Shown piece by piece: positions 53,601 through 64,000 of a stretch of 64,000 bases of DNA. The notes below the pieces were generated by a model. The model did no database searches. It had not been told where the DNA came from and saw only the letters and a list, made by a program, of their open reading frames with translations. Made by a program: the position numbers and the translations under genes. The DNA is from Purshia tridentata. Its lineage: Eukaryota > Streptophyta > Magnoliopsida > Rosales > Rosaceae. Location of the stretch: NCBI GenBank assembly GCA_003254885.1, contig QANT01003828.1, forward strand, positions 26,454 through 90,453. The letters are read 5' to 3'. Position 1 is the first letter of the stretch. Every line of letters begins with the position of its first letter.

Positions 53601-53651
53601 TCCTATGCTAGAAGTCCTCCAACTGGTGCTGGGTCATGCTATGATCAATAA
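47657..53651 (+). CDS. HEXO1: Beta-N-acetylhexosaminidase (GH20), HEXO1-type
   Basis: Fifteen exons: 47657-48019, 48106-48189, 48343-48378, 49053-49164, 49260-49330, 49458-49588, 50130-50146, 50307-50355, 50610-50710, 51034-51093, 51771-51804, 52074-52172, 52404-52463, 52557-52807 and 53476-53651. Phases close to 547 aa (Arabidopsis HEXO1 about 541). A signal peptide (FFLVFFVASHALCVLQA) leads to a GH20 N-domain and the TIM-barrel, with the catalytic pair D337-E338 in H-L-G-G-D-E. The enzyme removes terminal GlcNAc/GalNAc from N-glycans, in the vacuole for HEXO1-type enzymes. An alternative in-frame ATG at 47567 adds 30 residues. I prefer 47657 because it has A at -3 and gives a normal signal peptide. 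Exon 7 is a 17-nt micro-exon. No exon is broken. Confidence 0.94.
52908..53113. repeat. 103-bp tandem duplication in HEXO1 intron 14
   Basis: Starts with AGATATATGTTGTATTT at 52908 and 53011. The copies are nearly identical, with isolated substitutions such as C to T. Each copy carries a CTTTCTTCAG|GATATTGG stretch that looks like a splice acceptor but is not used in the predicted product. Confidence 0.92.
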
Positions 53652-53962
53652 TACTGCCATCATCATCATCATATTAAGTGATTTTGTGCGTCTTAAGCTT
53701 CCCTTCCAATACGGTAGGAAAAAAATGCAAGCATTTGTCTTGTTTCATGATAGCTATTGTTGTCAGTTTGATTTGTCAGATTTGAGGCTTTTGAATCTCG
53801 GGCTTCTTGATGTTGAGATCAATATTGGCTGGGAAATATTATGAATCGTGTTGATGGGTTGTTGTACACTAGTTGTAAAGTTACTGTTAAGAGAAATAAA
53901 TTTGATTTACTATAAAAACCCTCTTCATTAATCAGAAATTGTCACACATTTCATTGTACTCC

Positions 53963-54300
53963 TCAACAATTATCAGTCACCAGAGTTTGCTTGAGCATAC
54001 AGCTTTCTTCCTTGTCTAGATAATAGAGACTGCCAACAATTAACAGAGCTGGTGGCATAACCAATATATAAAAGAAAACAGATTCTGTCACATGCTGTAG
54101 ATTTTTGGCAATATCTTCTTCACAAATCTGTCTGATTTTCTGTTTGTCATCATAAGATTTTAGAGGGAAACATGCCGGATTTAACTGATCAAAGAAGTAT
54201 GTTCCAGCCTCGGATGCTCCAGAAGAAATAATTGTTAACTTCAGTTTTGGGTTCGACTCAATCTCGTTGTTTCGTGGAAACCATGAATAGACTTTTATCC
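53963..54300 (-). pseudogene. Orphan exon-like reading frame, C-terminal piece of an unknown membrane protein
   Basis: The minus strand has about 112 codons without a stop, ending in TGA at 53965-53963, preceded by a plausible acceptor (TTTCAAG at the 54301 edge). The translation has protein-like composition: charged, then SSGASEAGTYFFDQLNPACF, then EEDIAKNLQHVTESV, then one hydrophobic helix (VFFYILVMPPALLIVGSLYYL) near the C-terminus and a charged end (DKEE). I do not recognise the family. I found no upstream exons or start codon in 54.3-56.2 kb, so it is a gene fragment, a retained exon, or the end of a gene whose other exons I missed. It lies tail-to-tail with HEXO1. Confidence 0.4.
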
Positions 54301-56330
54301 TTGAAATTATGATTACAGAAGATGAGTGTTGTGGGGTTCATATGTAGGATATTCTATTTTGTTCATGTGGGATATTTGCAACAACAGGTTTATTAATTCA
54401 AGTCTATGCTAACTTGTCAAGTAATCAAGAAAAGTACCATGAAAAAGGGATCCCAACATTGACTTTTTAACACATTTTCTTAAAATTCCACCGAGGCATT
54501 GACTTCAAGTTTACATTTTCAGACCAAAATTCGTGTAGGATTCTTCCCAAAGTCAATCTAACTTAAGTAATTAAGTCCCAAGCAGTATTTTCTTGGGGGT
54601 AACAACTTGGTGCAAATTACAATGGAGGTCATGAACATGAATTTACGCTGTTGCCCAAACTGATCCACACGGCTCTGCCTTCATGGTCTGTCCAAGTGCA
54701 CTGTTGTCTTTATAGTTAGGGAAACTGAATAAGACCTCAAAAGTTGTTTATAGCAAATTCCAAACAAATTCATTGGGTGAAACTGAAAGAATGTCTTATT
54801 TTGAAAATGTGAAGTTTTTACTTAAAATATATAATGTTTTGTGACTCTTAATTAATTTTTAATTTACATGATTTGAATAATTCAAATTCAAACTCTATTA
54901 GATCCAACAATGACTCGTATTTTGATATCGTCTAATATAAAGTCATATAATATATGAAAAAACGTTTCGAAATAATATCTCAAATTCAAAAACGAAAACA
55001 CTACTAATTCTCCTTATTACCCTCCCGCGCTTTGACATAGAACACATGATTACTATAAGATAGCGTGAATAACGCTCTCTTCTTTTATCTTTAAACAATA
55101 TTGGTAACTGTCATTTTCCTCATAAAACCCATGACCTATGAGGCACCTTTTAATTTTCAACCAGTTTGTAAAGGGGTCATATTCTAGCATTCACAAAGGT
55201 GTGAATTTTGTGACTTTAGGTTCACAGTGTCACTTTCATCATATGAAAATCAGCAATTGGTAGTGCTCATGAAATGATCAAATTTCAATTTATTATATAT
55301 ATGTCATTTGTGTCCCCTTGTAAACATATTATTATTTCATTAAATTGAATACACGTAGTGTTATTATTCCATACAATAATTTATCTCTAGACCATCATCT
55401 TTTTCATCTTTTTATGAAACAAGCTACTAGTATTATTATTATCTTTTACTTTTTTTTTTCTTTTCAAAATGAATTTGCATGTCCTAGTTTCTACCTAAAA
55501 ATGACGTTCAAAATTTAAATATAATATATGTATTTTGAATCTAGATTTATGATATTAGTATATTATCAAACAAAAGTTATCGCTAACACAAACTAAAAGT
55601 TGTTTTTTTTTACTAAATTGGAAAGATTTGATATTTGAATCTTACATTAGTCAACATTCAAAATTACTAATTTTGGGACTTTGCGTTTTGACTACCCAGA
55701 GCCATAACCAACTTTATTTTTGTCAAACTAATAACCAAATTTAGAACGGCGAATCGTCACCATAAAAATATAACCAAAACAAGCAAATAAATACAACAAA
55801 AAAGGAGAGAGTAAAGAAAACAAGATTGAACAGGTATTTGGGCCACTCCAATTTTTTAAAATACAGAACCGTACAAATTTGATTAAAAAATATATTATAC
55901 AATACAATAATGTGCTTTTTAATATCAATATTATCTTAATTATCTACCAAAAAATACTTTTTGTCTAATCCAAAAATCTTAATTTTCTGTATGAGAATTA
56001 TGTAATAAGTAATTTCGAAATGAAAGATCATGTGTATTTTAATAATATTTTATTTATTATATTCTTATATTATTTTATTAGACAAATATTATTTGATTTT
56101 TTATTTAACTTTTAGTGTCTATATATAAATATTATGTATGTACAATAAGGTATAATAAAATTATACTTTAAAAATATAATAAATAGAACATTACTTGTAT
56201 ATTTTGAAATGAAAATTCATGTAAAAAAAAATTTATATTTTATGATTATATGGGTATGGGTATGGGTATTTGGGTGGGTTGAAAAGTGGGTCTGTCACTT
56301 CTCTGAAACAGTCAAATAAATAAACAAACG
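54301..56330. other. AT-rich intergenic region, no gene seen
   Basis: Nothing recognised apart from the orphan frame to its left. Very AT-rich, with the MKP1 promoter at the right end (GGGTATGGGTATGGGTATTTGGG near 56250). Confidence 0.5.
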
Positions 56331-56458
56331 AGCAATTGAAACCCACTGGCTCTCTCACTGTATCTGTATCTTTCCCCTTCTCCCTTCCCTCGGTGCTCTC
56401 TCTCTGTGAACTCCCAAAGCTTCTCAGTCTTCTCTACAGCTCTGCTCTGCACTGCCCT

Positions 56459-56575
56459 CCCTCTCTCTCTCTCTCTCTCCCTCTCTCTCTCTCTCTCGCT
56501 TCCTCTCTGATTACTCCATCTGTAAGTCACAAATCTAATCTCTCTCTCTCTCCCTCTCTCTCTCTCTCTCACAAA
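56459..56575 (+). repeat. CT-rich tracts in MKP1 leader
   Basis: Two (CT)n runs, at about 56459-56498 and 56538-56572, lie in the probable 5' leader of MKP1. The antisense 88-codon frame rich in Arg-Glu across it is a product of this repeat. Confidence 0.85.
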
Positions 56576-56841
56576 CACACAAATCTGATCATGTAGAACC
56601 CTAGGAACTCACAAATTGCATTATTTTTCAATTCAGGCTTCAGCTCAAGGTGGGTTCTCCCATTCTACCCTAACAAATTTACCGAAGCAGTTTCATTTTT
56701 ACGTTTTGCATCAAAATTTTGAGTGCGTATTGATTTGATTTACTGCTTGTTTTTCGAATTACTGTATGCATACAACTTTTCATTCGCTGTTAATTAATGA
56801 GATTTTTTTTTTGATTGCCTATCAGAGTGAGTTTGTGGCTG

Positions 56842-56941
56842 ATGCATGATCTGAAAGGGATTTGATTTCTCACATTCTTGTTTTTGGATGGATGGGATTT
56901 GTTTGTTTGGAGCATAGTTAAGCAAAATGGAAACAAATTAG
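56842..56941 (+). promoter_or_regulatory. Cluster of short upstream ORFs before MKP1
   Basis: Five ATGs precede the MKP1 start: at 56842 (7 codons), 56846 (2), 56888 (9), 56892 (9, other frame) and 56927 (4), each with its own stop. If they are kept in the mature leader, they should lower MKP1 translation. A 5' UTR intron may end at the CTATCAG just before 56826, which would leave them in the mRNA. Confidence 0.5.
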
Positions 56942-56984
56942 GGGTTATTCAGATTTCTGGGTTTTGCACTAAGAATAATTTCAA

Positions 56985-59976
56985 TTGGGCATGGTGGGTA
57001 AGGAGGATGCCTCCGCTACTTCTCGGGCTCCTGCCCCGCTTCCTAGCTCCCGGAAAATGTTCTGGCGCTCTGCGTCTTGGTCTGCCTCACGGACCACCCC
57101 TCACGACCCTGAGACCGAGGAAAAAGACCTTGCAGATCCCAATGCAACTGTAGGAAACAGTAATGGGCAAAGCCTCCGTAGGTTTCCTGTTCCGTTAACC
57201 CCTCGGTCCCAGCAGAATAGCAAGGCTAGGTCTTGTTTGCCACCCTTGCAATTGCCTCTTGCTCGGCGTAGCTTAGATGAGTGGCCCAAGGCGGGTTCGG
57301 ATGATATTGGTGAGTGGCCACAACCTCCAACCCCGAGTGGGAGGGGTGGTGGTGGGGAGAGGTTGAAGCTTGATTTGACAACGATTCAGCGAAACCCAGA
57401 AAAGAATGGTGGGCTTGTGAGGAGGGATAAGATTGCTTTCTTTGATAAAGAGTGCTCGAAAGTGGCTGAACATATTTATCTTGGCGGAGATGCGGTTGCG
57501 AGGGATAGGGACATACTCAAGCAGAATGGGATTACCCATGTTCTGAACTGTGTGGGATTTGTTTGTCCCGAGTATTTCAAGGCGGATTTTGTGTACAGAA
57601 CTCTATGGTTGCAGGATAGTCCGACTGAGGATATTACTAGTATTTTATATGATGTTTTTGATTACTTTGAAGATGTTAGGGAACAAGGTGGAAGGGTTTT
57701 CGTTCATTGTTGTCAAGGGGTTTCTCGGTCGACATCATTGGTGATTGCATATCTCATGTGGAGAGAAGGACAGAGTTTTGATGATGCATTTCAGTATGTG
57801 AAAGCAGCAAGAGGTATTGCTGATCCAAATATGGGTTTTGCCTGTCAGTTGTTACAGTGCCAAAAGAGGGTCCATGCTTTCCCTCTTAGCCCGAGCTCAC
57901 TATTGAGGATGTACAGAATTGCCCCACATTCACCTTATGATCCTTTGCATCTTGTCCCAAAAATGTTAAATGATCCTTCACCTTCTGCCCTGGATTCTAG
58001 AGGTGCATTTATTGTTCATATACCTTCTGCGATATATGTTTGGATTGGTAAGAATTGCGATGCCATAATGGAAAGGGATGCAAGAGGGGCTGTTTGCCAG
58101 ATTGTTCGGTATGAAAGAGTGCAAGGTCCAGTAACAATAATCAAGGAAGGGGAAGAACCAGCTTACTTTTGGGATGCCTTCTCAAACATTTTACCCTTGA
58201 TGGATAACTCTAGCAATGGAGTGGAGGTTGGGGAATTGACAGTTAAGATTCATCCAGGTGAAAGGAAAACAGACAGATATAATATTGATTTTGAAATTTT
58301 CCAGAAAGCCATTAGCGGGGGTTTTGTACCTCCATTTGCATCCTCGGAGAATGAACACGAAACCCATCTTCCTGCTAGAGAGAGCAGCTGGAGTGCGCTC
58401 AGGCGTAAGTTTGCCTTCGGCAATATGAAGGAGTTTGTCTCAGCTCCCAGGACATCCCTCTCCAGGGTCTATTCAGACTCTATGATGTTAGTTCATTCAT
58501 CCAAAAATTCTTCATTACCTTCATCAGCTCCCTCCTCATGTTCATCGTCCTCTTCTTCTTCACCTCCATATCTTTCACCGGATTCCATCTCTTCTGAATC
58601 AAGCACCAGCTCAAAATACTTTTCAGAATCCTCTCTAGATTCTCCATCTGCAGCTTCATGCTCTCTTCCGGTATCTTCAACATTTTCAAATTATTCTGAC
58701 AAGTCTCTTCTCTCATCTAAATCTTCTGATCAACCCATGTCTGACAGTCCAGAAAGCATTTCCAATTGTGGTTCACAGTGTTCTCGATCAACCTCACTGC
58801 CATCAAAAAAGTTTTCAGCTTCGCTTGCAGAGCGCAGAGGGAGTTTGTCAAAGTCTCTTACATTACCTGTGATGAGTGATAAGATGAGGCTGATGAATGC
58901 TTCCTCAAAATTTCTTCCCAGCAAAGAAGATGGTGTTAGGATAGATGACAGTACTTGTTCTGTAGGTCAGATAGACAATATTGACAATGTCTTAGCGTCA
59001 AAAGATGGTGTGGAAAATGGAGGGGTAGATTCAACGCAACAATGCAACATATTCCCAGATAGGGGAAACATTACCATCAAACAGTGTTCTGAACCTTGGA
59101 AAAATTGCCCTTTGGGTGAAGGTGCAGAATCCTCTGCCTCAAGGGAGATCGGGGAAAGTTGTTCAGTGCAATGTAATTTGATGCAACCTTTTGTATGTCG
59201 CTGGCCCAGTTTAGAGAAGATGGTAACATTTGGTGTCAATGAACTAAATTCTAAAGCAGCTTATGCTATTTTCTCACCAAGTTTTGGAAAAAGTGAGGGC
59301 AAGATTTTGTATCTATGGGTAGGAAGGTTTCTTGACAATGGTAATTTCCAGATTCATTTAGATAGTTGCAGAGAGAGAACTGACGCAGAAGATATTGACT
59401 GGGATAAAGTTGGTTGTGCTGTCTTTAGCCAAATGGGTCTGCCAAAGGACACAATCATTAAGGTATGGACTCTACATTTGTATATACTTATTATCTTTTT
59501 CTTAATTTCATTTTTAATTTTTTTGCTTGCATTTTAAGGTGGTTATGTGGTTTCTTGTAAATAAGTCTGTTTCCCATGAAGAGCTTGTATATACCACCTA
59601 CTATATTCATTCATACTTGTTCCATCCCAATGGCTCTAGCTTTTGATGACAGCTGCCATGGTTTTTTTGTGGAGTTTGTGATTTTGGTAATTGTTTTGCT
59701 GTTGGGTTTTTATGTCCATTATGTACAATAGTTTTAAATTTATTCTGTACATTATATTGTTACGACACTGAGCCTTATTAGGTCAAATAGACCTATATAA
59801 TAAAGAGTGTGATTGAATCTTGAGGAGCCTAGTGTTGGCGTTTACCTTACAAGAAAATCTGATTCCTTTTGGTCTTTTCCTCTTTTGAAATCTGATTTTC
59901 CAGCATGGTTCACTTGCAGATTGTTAAAGAAAATGAAGAACCAGTGGAATTTCTTGAATTATTGAATCGGTTGTAG
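56985..59976 (+). CDS. MKP1: MAP kinase phosphatase 1 (dual-specificity, gelsolin-like C-terminus)
   Basis: Two coding exons, 56985-59462 and 59920-59976 (844 aa). The N-terminus (KMFWRSASWSASR, SRRSLDEWPKAGSDD-like) is typical of plant MKP1. The dual-specificity phosphatase domain spans about 150-300, with the signature H241-C242-C-Q-G-V-S-R248 (HCxxGxxR, Cys242 catalytic, Arg248 phosphate-binding) and the D in the preceding loop (LQDSPTEDI). A gelsolin-like region follows (about 340-450, VWIGKNCDAIMERDARGAVCQI), then a long Ser-rich, low-complexity, probably calmodulin- and kinase-regulated tail. The last exon gives IVKENEEPVEFLELLNRL. MKP1 dephosphorylates MPK3 and MPK6 and limits stress and UV signalling. 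The start at 56985 matches the family start MVGKEDA. Confidence 0.96.
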
Positions 59977-61567
59977 TGCCAATGCAATTAAGTAGAGATT
60001 CTGTAGTCCTGCTGCTCAAACCAATTTTCCACTTCCCCAGCTGGCTTAATTTGCAGTCCAACAGGCATTAACATGAACTCCCGTGGAAAAAACCATTGAG
60101 GTAATGAACTAGTTGGTAACCATTATTGAACTGATCTCCATATCTATGACATGCTTGTGTATTATTTTTGGGTATTGTGACTAGGATAGTAGCTTTATCT
60201 AGGAGTTCTGCTGAGACCAATTCACTGATTAACAAGATGCCACATCCTGGAAAGGTTACCTCTTGGTTCACTGGAACAACTTATATTGGTTCATGTTGAA
60301 ATATGAATGAGATATTAGTAAGAAGTGGGATTAAGATTACACTGTTTTCACAGTGATGCGGTAGGTCACTAGTGAATTGACAATCTGAGTCTGATCTTGT
60401 TTTTGCTGTACTGCCCACAGTCTCCATTCAACAGCAACTAAGAATCTAACAGAACAGAATACTGGATTTTACTAAATGGGCATAGATGCATTTAGGCCTA
60501 ACACTTAATTTGATTTCACCTCATGAATTGAAACATGGTTTTTTTATATACGTACTTTATTTTTATTTTTATTTTTATGAAGTTGCTGCTAGTGCCTGAT
60601 TCACTTGCTAAATGGAACCAAACTTTATTTGCAACTATTTTGGGTCAGCTGCCATAGTTGTGCCACGAAAAATCTATTCATGCTGGAAATATGTATGCCA
60701 AGTTGCCAACAGATAGATATGCCGGGAAAGGGTGTGTAGCTGACCCTTGGTAATTCCAAATGTTGACTGTTTTTGTACTTTACAAGCCTTTTCTTATTTT
60801 TATTTTACCTGTTTTTGATCCTCACATTATTTATTTATTTTTTATTTCCGGGCATGCTATGTACAGGAGGCTGCTTTCTAACTGCATTGTGGCTGTACAG
60901 TGATGTAACACCTTCATAAATTCATCTTTCTTGTATATTCAGTAAGCTAAAGGAGAAAATTCTGGCCAAGGAATTTACATTAAACTTTCAGTTCTAAATA
61001 TTTGCTCTCTTTTTCTCTTTTTAATTTCTTTCTGTAAATGTTCTCTCACTAATTCAATTTTGAACCTTTTTTTTATGCTTTATTGGATTTTATAACTAAG
61101 TCGTTGCCCTGTAGAAATGACTTGCTTTACCCACTTTGTCAATAATCAATTAAATCACATTTTTATTTTTATTATTTTTTGTTTTTAATTTCAATTTATA
61201 ATTTTATAGAGGTAAATCTAAATGTCACAAAATTTGAAACAAAAACCAAGGAACTCTAGCAAGTAGGCCGCGCTCTGGGCCCATAATCACCCTTGCGTGA
61301 TTGGTTTTCACTCAAACTGTCAAACTCGAAATTCTTGGCCCAAAAAAAAAAGAAAGCCGAAATCACTCATAAAGAGAGGGACGACTACAAACATTTATCC
61401 AAAGCAAAAGAAAAGTAGATAATATTTTTAATAACGTAGTGTTATTCAAATCTCTCATTCCTATTTACCCACCACCGATTAATAAACTTTTAAATAATAT
61501 ATTGAATCTTTATAAAATTACTTAAAAGGACAATGATTTAGGAGAAAAAAGAATTTGTATAATTAAT
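59977..61567. other. MKP1 3' region and intergenic DNA
   Basis: Probably MKP1 3' UTR at first, possibly with a 3' UTR intron. No further coding region is seen. It is AT-rich, and a 67-codon minus frame at 60068-60271 is unsupported. Confidence 0.5.
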
Positions 61568-61707
61568 CTATGAGTGGAGATCGTGGAGTGTGTTATAATT
61601 TGGATTTATATAATTTGAGAATTTATTCGCATAATTAATTAATACTATGAGTGGAGATCGTGGAGTGTGTTATAATTTGAGAATTTATTCGCATAATTAA
61701 TTAATAC
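61568..61707. repeat. 77-bp tandem duplication in a promoter
   Basis: CTATGAGTGGAGATCG begins at 61568 and 61645. Copy 2 matches copy 1 except for an internal deletion of about 17 bp. It lies about 80-220 bp upstream of the TATA box of the next gene. Confidence 0.9.
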
Positions 61708-61786
61708 GAACTACCAATTAGGCTACACATAGTTCTCATTATTAGTAGTGTGTTTAATTGTAGTAAAATTCATAATTTGGAGTCCC

Positions 61787-61793
61787 TATAAAA
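61787..61793 (+). promoter_or_regulatory. TATA box of a gene running off the right edge
   Basis: TATAAAA in CCCTATAAAATGGGG, followed by a GC-richer, GA- and CT-rich stretch with the look of a plant leader. The transcript should start near 61820 on the plus strand. Confidence 0.6.
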
Positions 61794-61819
61794 TGGGGAG
61801 CTTTATGCGATTGCACCAC

Positions 61820-62555
61820 TTGCCACAACCGCACGAGCTCTTCCAAAGCACACGCCGCCGTTAACAAAGAGAAAGTAGCAGAGAGAGAGAGAGAGTAATA
61901 GAGAACAGCCATCACTACTACTACTACCCAGAAAGTTGAACCCCTCAAAAGGGTAACACCTTCTCAAGACTCAAAACTTTTCTCTCTTACTACTACATGT
62001 ACCCACACAGAAATTTTATGGGTTTTGGACCTTTTGGTTAGTAGGGTAGGAGTTGTGCTCTGCCTCTTTCTTGTTCATAAGTTTGTGAACTTGGGCTGTG
62101 CTTTCTTTCCTTCTCACAATCTCCAATCTCATACCCCTGTCACTCATTTCAAGCTCAAATCCCAAACTTTCCCTTTTGCTTCTTTTTTGTTTTCTTTTAC
62201 CCCCTAAACAAAGCACCCCTTGTATGCTTGACTGTTGGGTCTTTTGGTCACACTTCAGAGTCTGTGAGAGAGAGTAGATTATCTTCACTCTCACTTTTTT
62301 CAATCGGCTGTCCCTCCCTCCCTCGATCTCTCAGTCTCTCTCTCTCATTCAAGAGCCATGCATAGATAATAAGCTTAAGGTTTGCAAAGCCTTCATTAAT
62401 TTCTTTTTTATTGTATTTTCATCAAGTTAATAGTTTGTTCGACTTCGATGATCGATCTCACCACTGAGTTTTAAGTTTGAGAAAACTCGTCTTTTTTTTT
62501 TTTTGTTTTCTTAAAAAGTTTTCTTTTTTAATTAATATGTTGTTGTTTTAAATAC
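61820..62555 (+). other. Probable 5' leader of the right-edge gene
   Basis: Leader-like sequence: a (GA)n run at about 61878-61894, CTACTACTACTACCC, and pyrimidine-rich ends (62310-62345). A short uORF starts at ATG 62358 (4 codons). A possible donor is AAG|GTTTGC at about 62380. No long coding frame is present. Confidence 0.5.
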
Positions 62556-62600
62556 ATGTGTTCTCCAGAGTCTCAAGAGGATCGGCCTTCTTCAGAAAAG
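62556..62600 (+). CDS. Possible first coding exon of the right-edge gene
   Basis: ATG TGT TCT CCA GAG... gives MCSPESQEDRPSSEK in 15 codons, ending at a good donor (AAAG|GTATCA). The hydrophilic Ser/Glu-rich start resembles the disordered N-terminus of many plant regulators, but I do not recognise the gene. CTCCAG|AG just inside the exon is also a possible acceptor, in which case this is a UTR exon. The continuation would lie beyond 64000. Confidence 0.35.
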
Positions 62601-62647
62601 GTATCAAACCTTCTTATTTTTAATTTTATCATATAATTATCTGGCAT

Positions 62648-62671
62648 TATATATATATATATATATATATT
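62648..62671. repeat. (AT)n microsatellite
   Basis: A pure AT-dinucleotide run immediately left of the long inverted repeat. It may have been the insertion site or been generated at the element boundary. Confidence 0.9.
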
Positions 62672-62676
62672 TTGAA

Positions 62677-63302
62677 TGTGTAGGCTTCTTAAGACAGCGG
62701 TTACTGAATTGAGTTATAAATGCTAGCTCAAAGTTCTGGCGTGTTTTCTTTTTGTTATTTCAGTTTGATATTTTTTATTTTATTTAATATCTTGGTAGGG
62801 TGTCGTGAAAAATTTTGTTTTAACTTAGACGCTCGACCAAAAAAAATGTATTTTTTAGAAGCACCTAGCAGTCTTATAGATAGTCTATAGGGATTTCTCA
62901 AGTTTTCCATGAGTGTAGTATTAGGCTTGATACAACCTAGTTATATAGGGCTTATTGAGAATATAAGAAAGATTGTTAATTGACAGCCTATCAGCTAGAT
63001 GCATGATTCGAGAGCTTAAACCTCAAATCCACCCCTAATAGAGCTAACCGAGAGTGTTTGAACCACCCACTCACTAGAAGCGAAAACAATAGCAGCAGCT
63101 TATCTAGTGCTGGTTCTTCAACAAATAAAATCGTCTCAACTTTGGCAGAGTTTTACTACTGTTTGCATTGTATCAAGAATATTAACACTTGCATTGTGAC
63201 GTGTACAGTAATGTGCCATGTACGGAATGCTCTAATCCTATTCAAGGGCTTGTATATACTATGCAAACTCTAGAAGATATTGCAGCAGCTAAATCAGCAA
63301 CG
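62677..63302. repeat. Left arm of a long inverted repeat
   Basis: Begins TGTGTAGGCTTCTT and ends GCTAAATCAGCAACG. It pairs end to end with the reverse complement of 63392-64000. Matching blocks in order include TATAAATGCTAGCT, TTTAATATCTT, TTATTGAGAATATAAG or close variants, AACCACCCACTCACTAG and TGTATATACTATGCAAA. By eye the identity is high (roughly four bases in five) with small indels. A 71-codon frame inside (63058-63273) is not conserved in the other arm. Confidence 0.92.
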
Positions 63303-63391
63303 TATGCAAACTGCCTTATCCATTGCTCAACAACACATGAGGGGGCAGGTTCTTGTAGGGATTAATACAGTGGAGCTCTAATCTTATTCAA
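63303..63391. other. Spacer of the long inverted repeat (loop)
   Basis: About 89 bases between the arms. No coding meaning and no recognisable motif. Confidence 0.85.
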
Positions 63392-64000
63392 CGTTGTTGA
63401 TTTAGCTGTTGCAATATCTTATAGGGTTTGCATAGTATATACAAGTCCTTGAATATGATTAGAGCATTCCGTGCATGGTACATTATTGTACATGTTCACA
63501 ATGCAAGTGTTAGTATTATTGATTCAATGCAAGCATTAGTAAAACTTTGCCAAAATTGAGACGTTGATGTTTGTTGAAGAATCATCGTTGGATAAGTTGC
63601 TGCTACTGCTTTCGCTTCTAGTGAGTGGGTGGTTCAAACGCTCTTGGTTAGCTCTCTCAGGATGAATTTAAGGTTTAAGCTCTCAAATCATGCATCTAGT
63701 TGATAGGTTGTCAACAATCTTTCTTATATTCTCAATAGACCCTATGTAACTCGGTTGTAGCAAGCCTAATATTACATTCAGGTACAACTTGAAGAACTCC
63801 AAACAAACTATCTATTACACTGTTAGGTGTTTCTAAAAATACTGGCATCCAAGTTAAGATGAAATTTTTTACGTCGCCCCTATTAAGATATTAAACAAAG
63901 TTAAAATATATCAAACTTAAATAACCAAAAAAACACATAAGAACTTTTAGCTAGCATTTATACCACAGTTCGGTAATTGCTCTCCCAAGAAGCCTACACA
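63392..64000. repeat. Right arm of a long inverted repeat
   Basis: Complement of 62677-63302. It ends at the last base of the window (AAGCCTACACA), so the outer end may extend further and the target-site duplication cannot be checked here. Together with the left arm it would fold into a hairpin with a stem of about 600 bp. Confidence 0.92.

Noticed and set aside
56312-56578. 88-codon Arg/Glu-rich minus frame
   Set aside because: Produced by the CT microsatellites of the MKP1 leader.
63058-63273. 71-codon frame inside the left arm of the inverted repeat
   Set aside because: The corresponding frame in the other arm is not kept and no family was recognised.

Overview
The window is nuclear DNA of a flowering plant, most likely a woody eudicot of the rosid type. 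Genes contain GT-AG introns, intergenic DNA is very AT-rich and full of small transposon remnants and microsatellites, and the protein families (dirigent, SULTR4, MTP11, MKP1, HEXO1, DHAR) are plant families. I assigned families by recognising protein sequence. Exon limits were placed by eye on splice sites and checked for reading-frame closure, and the multi-exon models given in full all close in frame. No species call is possible.

Layout. 1.1-5.4 kb (-): SF3B3/SAP130, a core splicing factor. 6.4-12.0 kb: three dirigent-family genes (+, +, -). 12.8-16.9 kb (-): a DUF4378/DUF3741 (TRM-like) gene. 17.0-19.7 kb: gene-poor, with a PIF/Harbinger-like MITE. 19.8-22.0 kb (+): dehydroascorbate reductase. 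23.8-24.8 kb (-): a small three-exon gene with the plant-specific 1589 (TIGR01589) domain, with three G-boxes and a large tandem non-coding duplication upstream (25.7-27.5 kb). 28.9-36.5 kb (-): a 17-exon SULTR4-type sulfate transporter. 36.6-40.9 kb: transposon-rich, with an inverted-repeat element and an intact-looking 1.34-kb hAT-like element with an 8-bp target duplication. 40.9-44.5 kb (-): MTP11, a manganese CDF transporter. 47.5-53.7 kb (+): beta-hexosaminidase HEXO1 (15 exons). 54 kb (-): an orphan exon-like reading frame. 56.4-60.0 kb (+): MAP kinase phosphatase MKP1. 61.8-64.0 kb (+): promoter, leader and possible first coding exon of a gene running off the window, followed by a 1.3-kb imperfect inverted repeat.

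Gene order (SF3B3, dirigent, 1589-domain gene, HEXO1, MKP1) resembles, from memory, Arabidopsis At3g55200-At3g55270. The dirigent, DUF4378 and MTP11 genes recall the duplicated At2g39430-At2g39450 block, so this segment may represent the order before fractionation. The genes are independent transcription units, not an operon. Themes include cell-wall lignification (dirigents), organelle transport (SULTR4, MTP11), redox (DHAR) and stress signalling (MKP1).

I saw no new gene system. The items most worth checking are the long hairpin-forming inverted repeat at the right edge, the conserved blocks in the 25.7-27.5 kb duplication, the G-box cluster, and the orphan reading frame at 54 kb.
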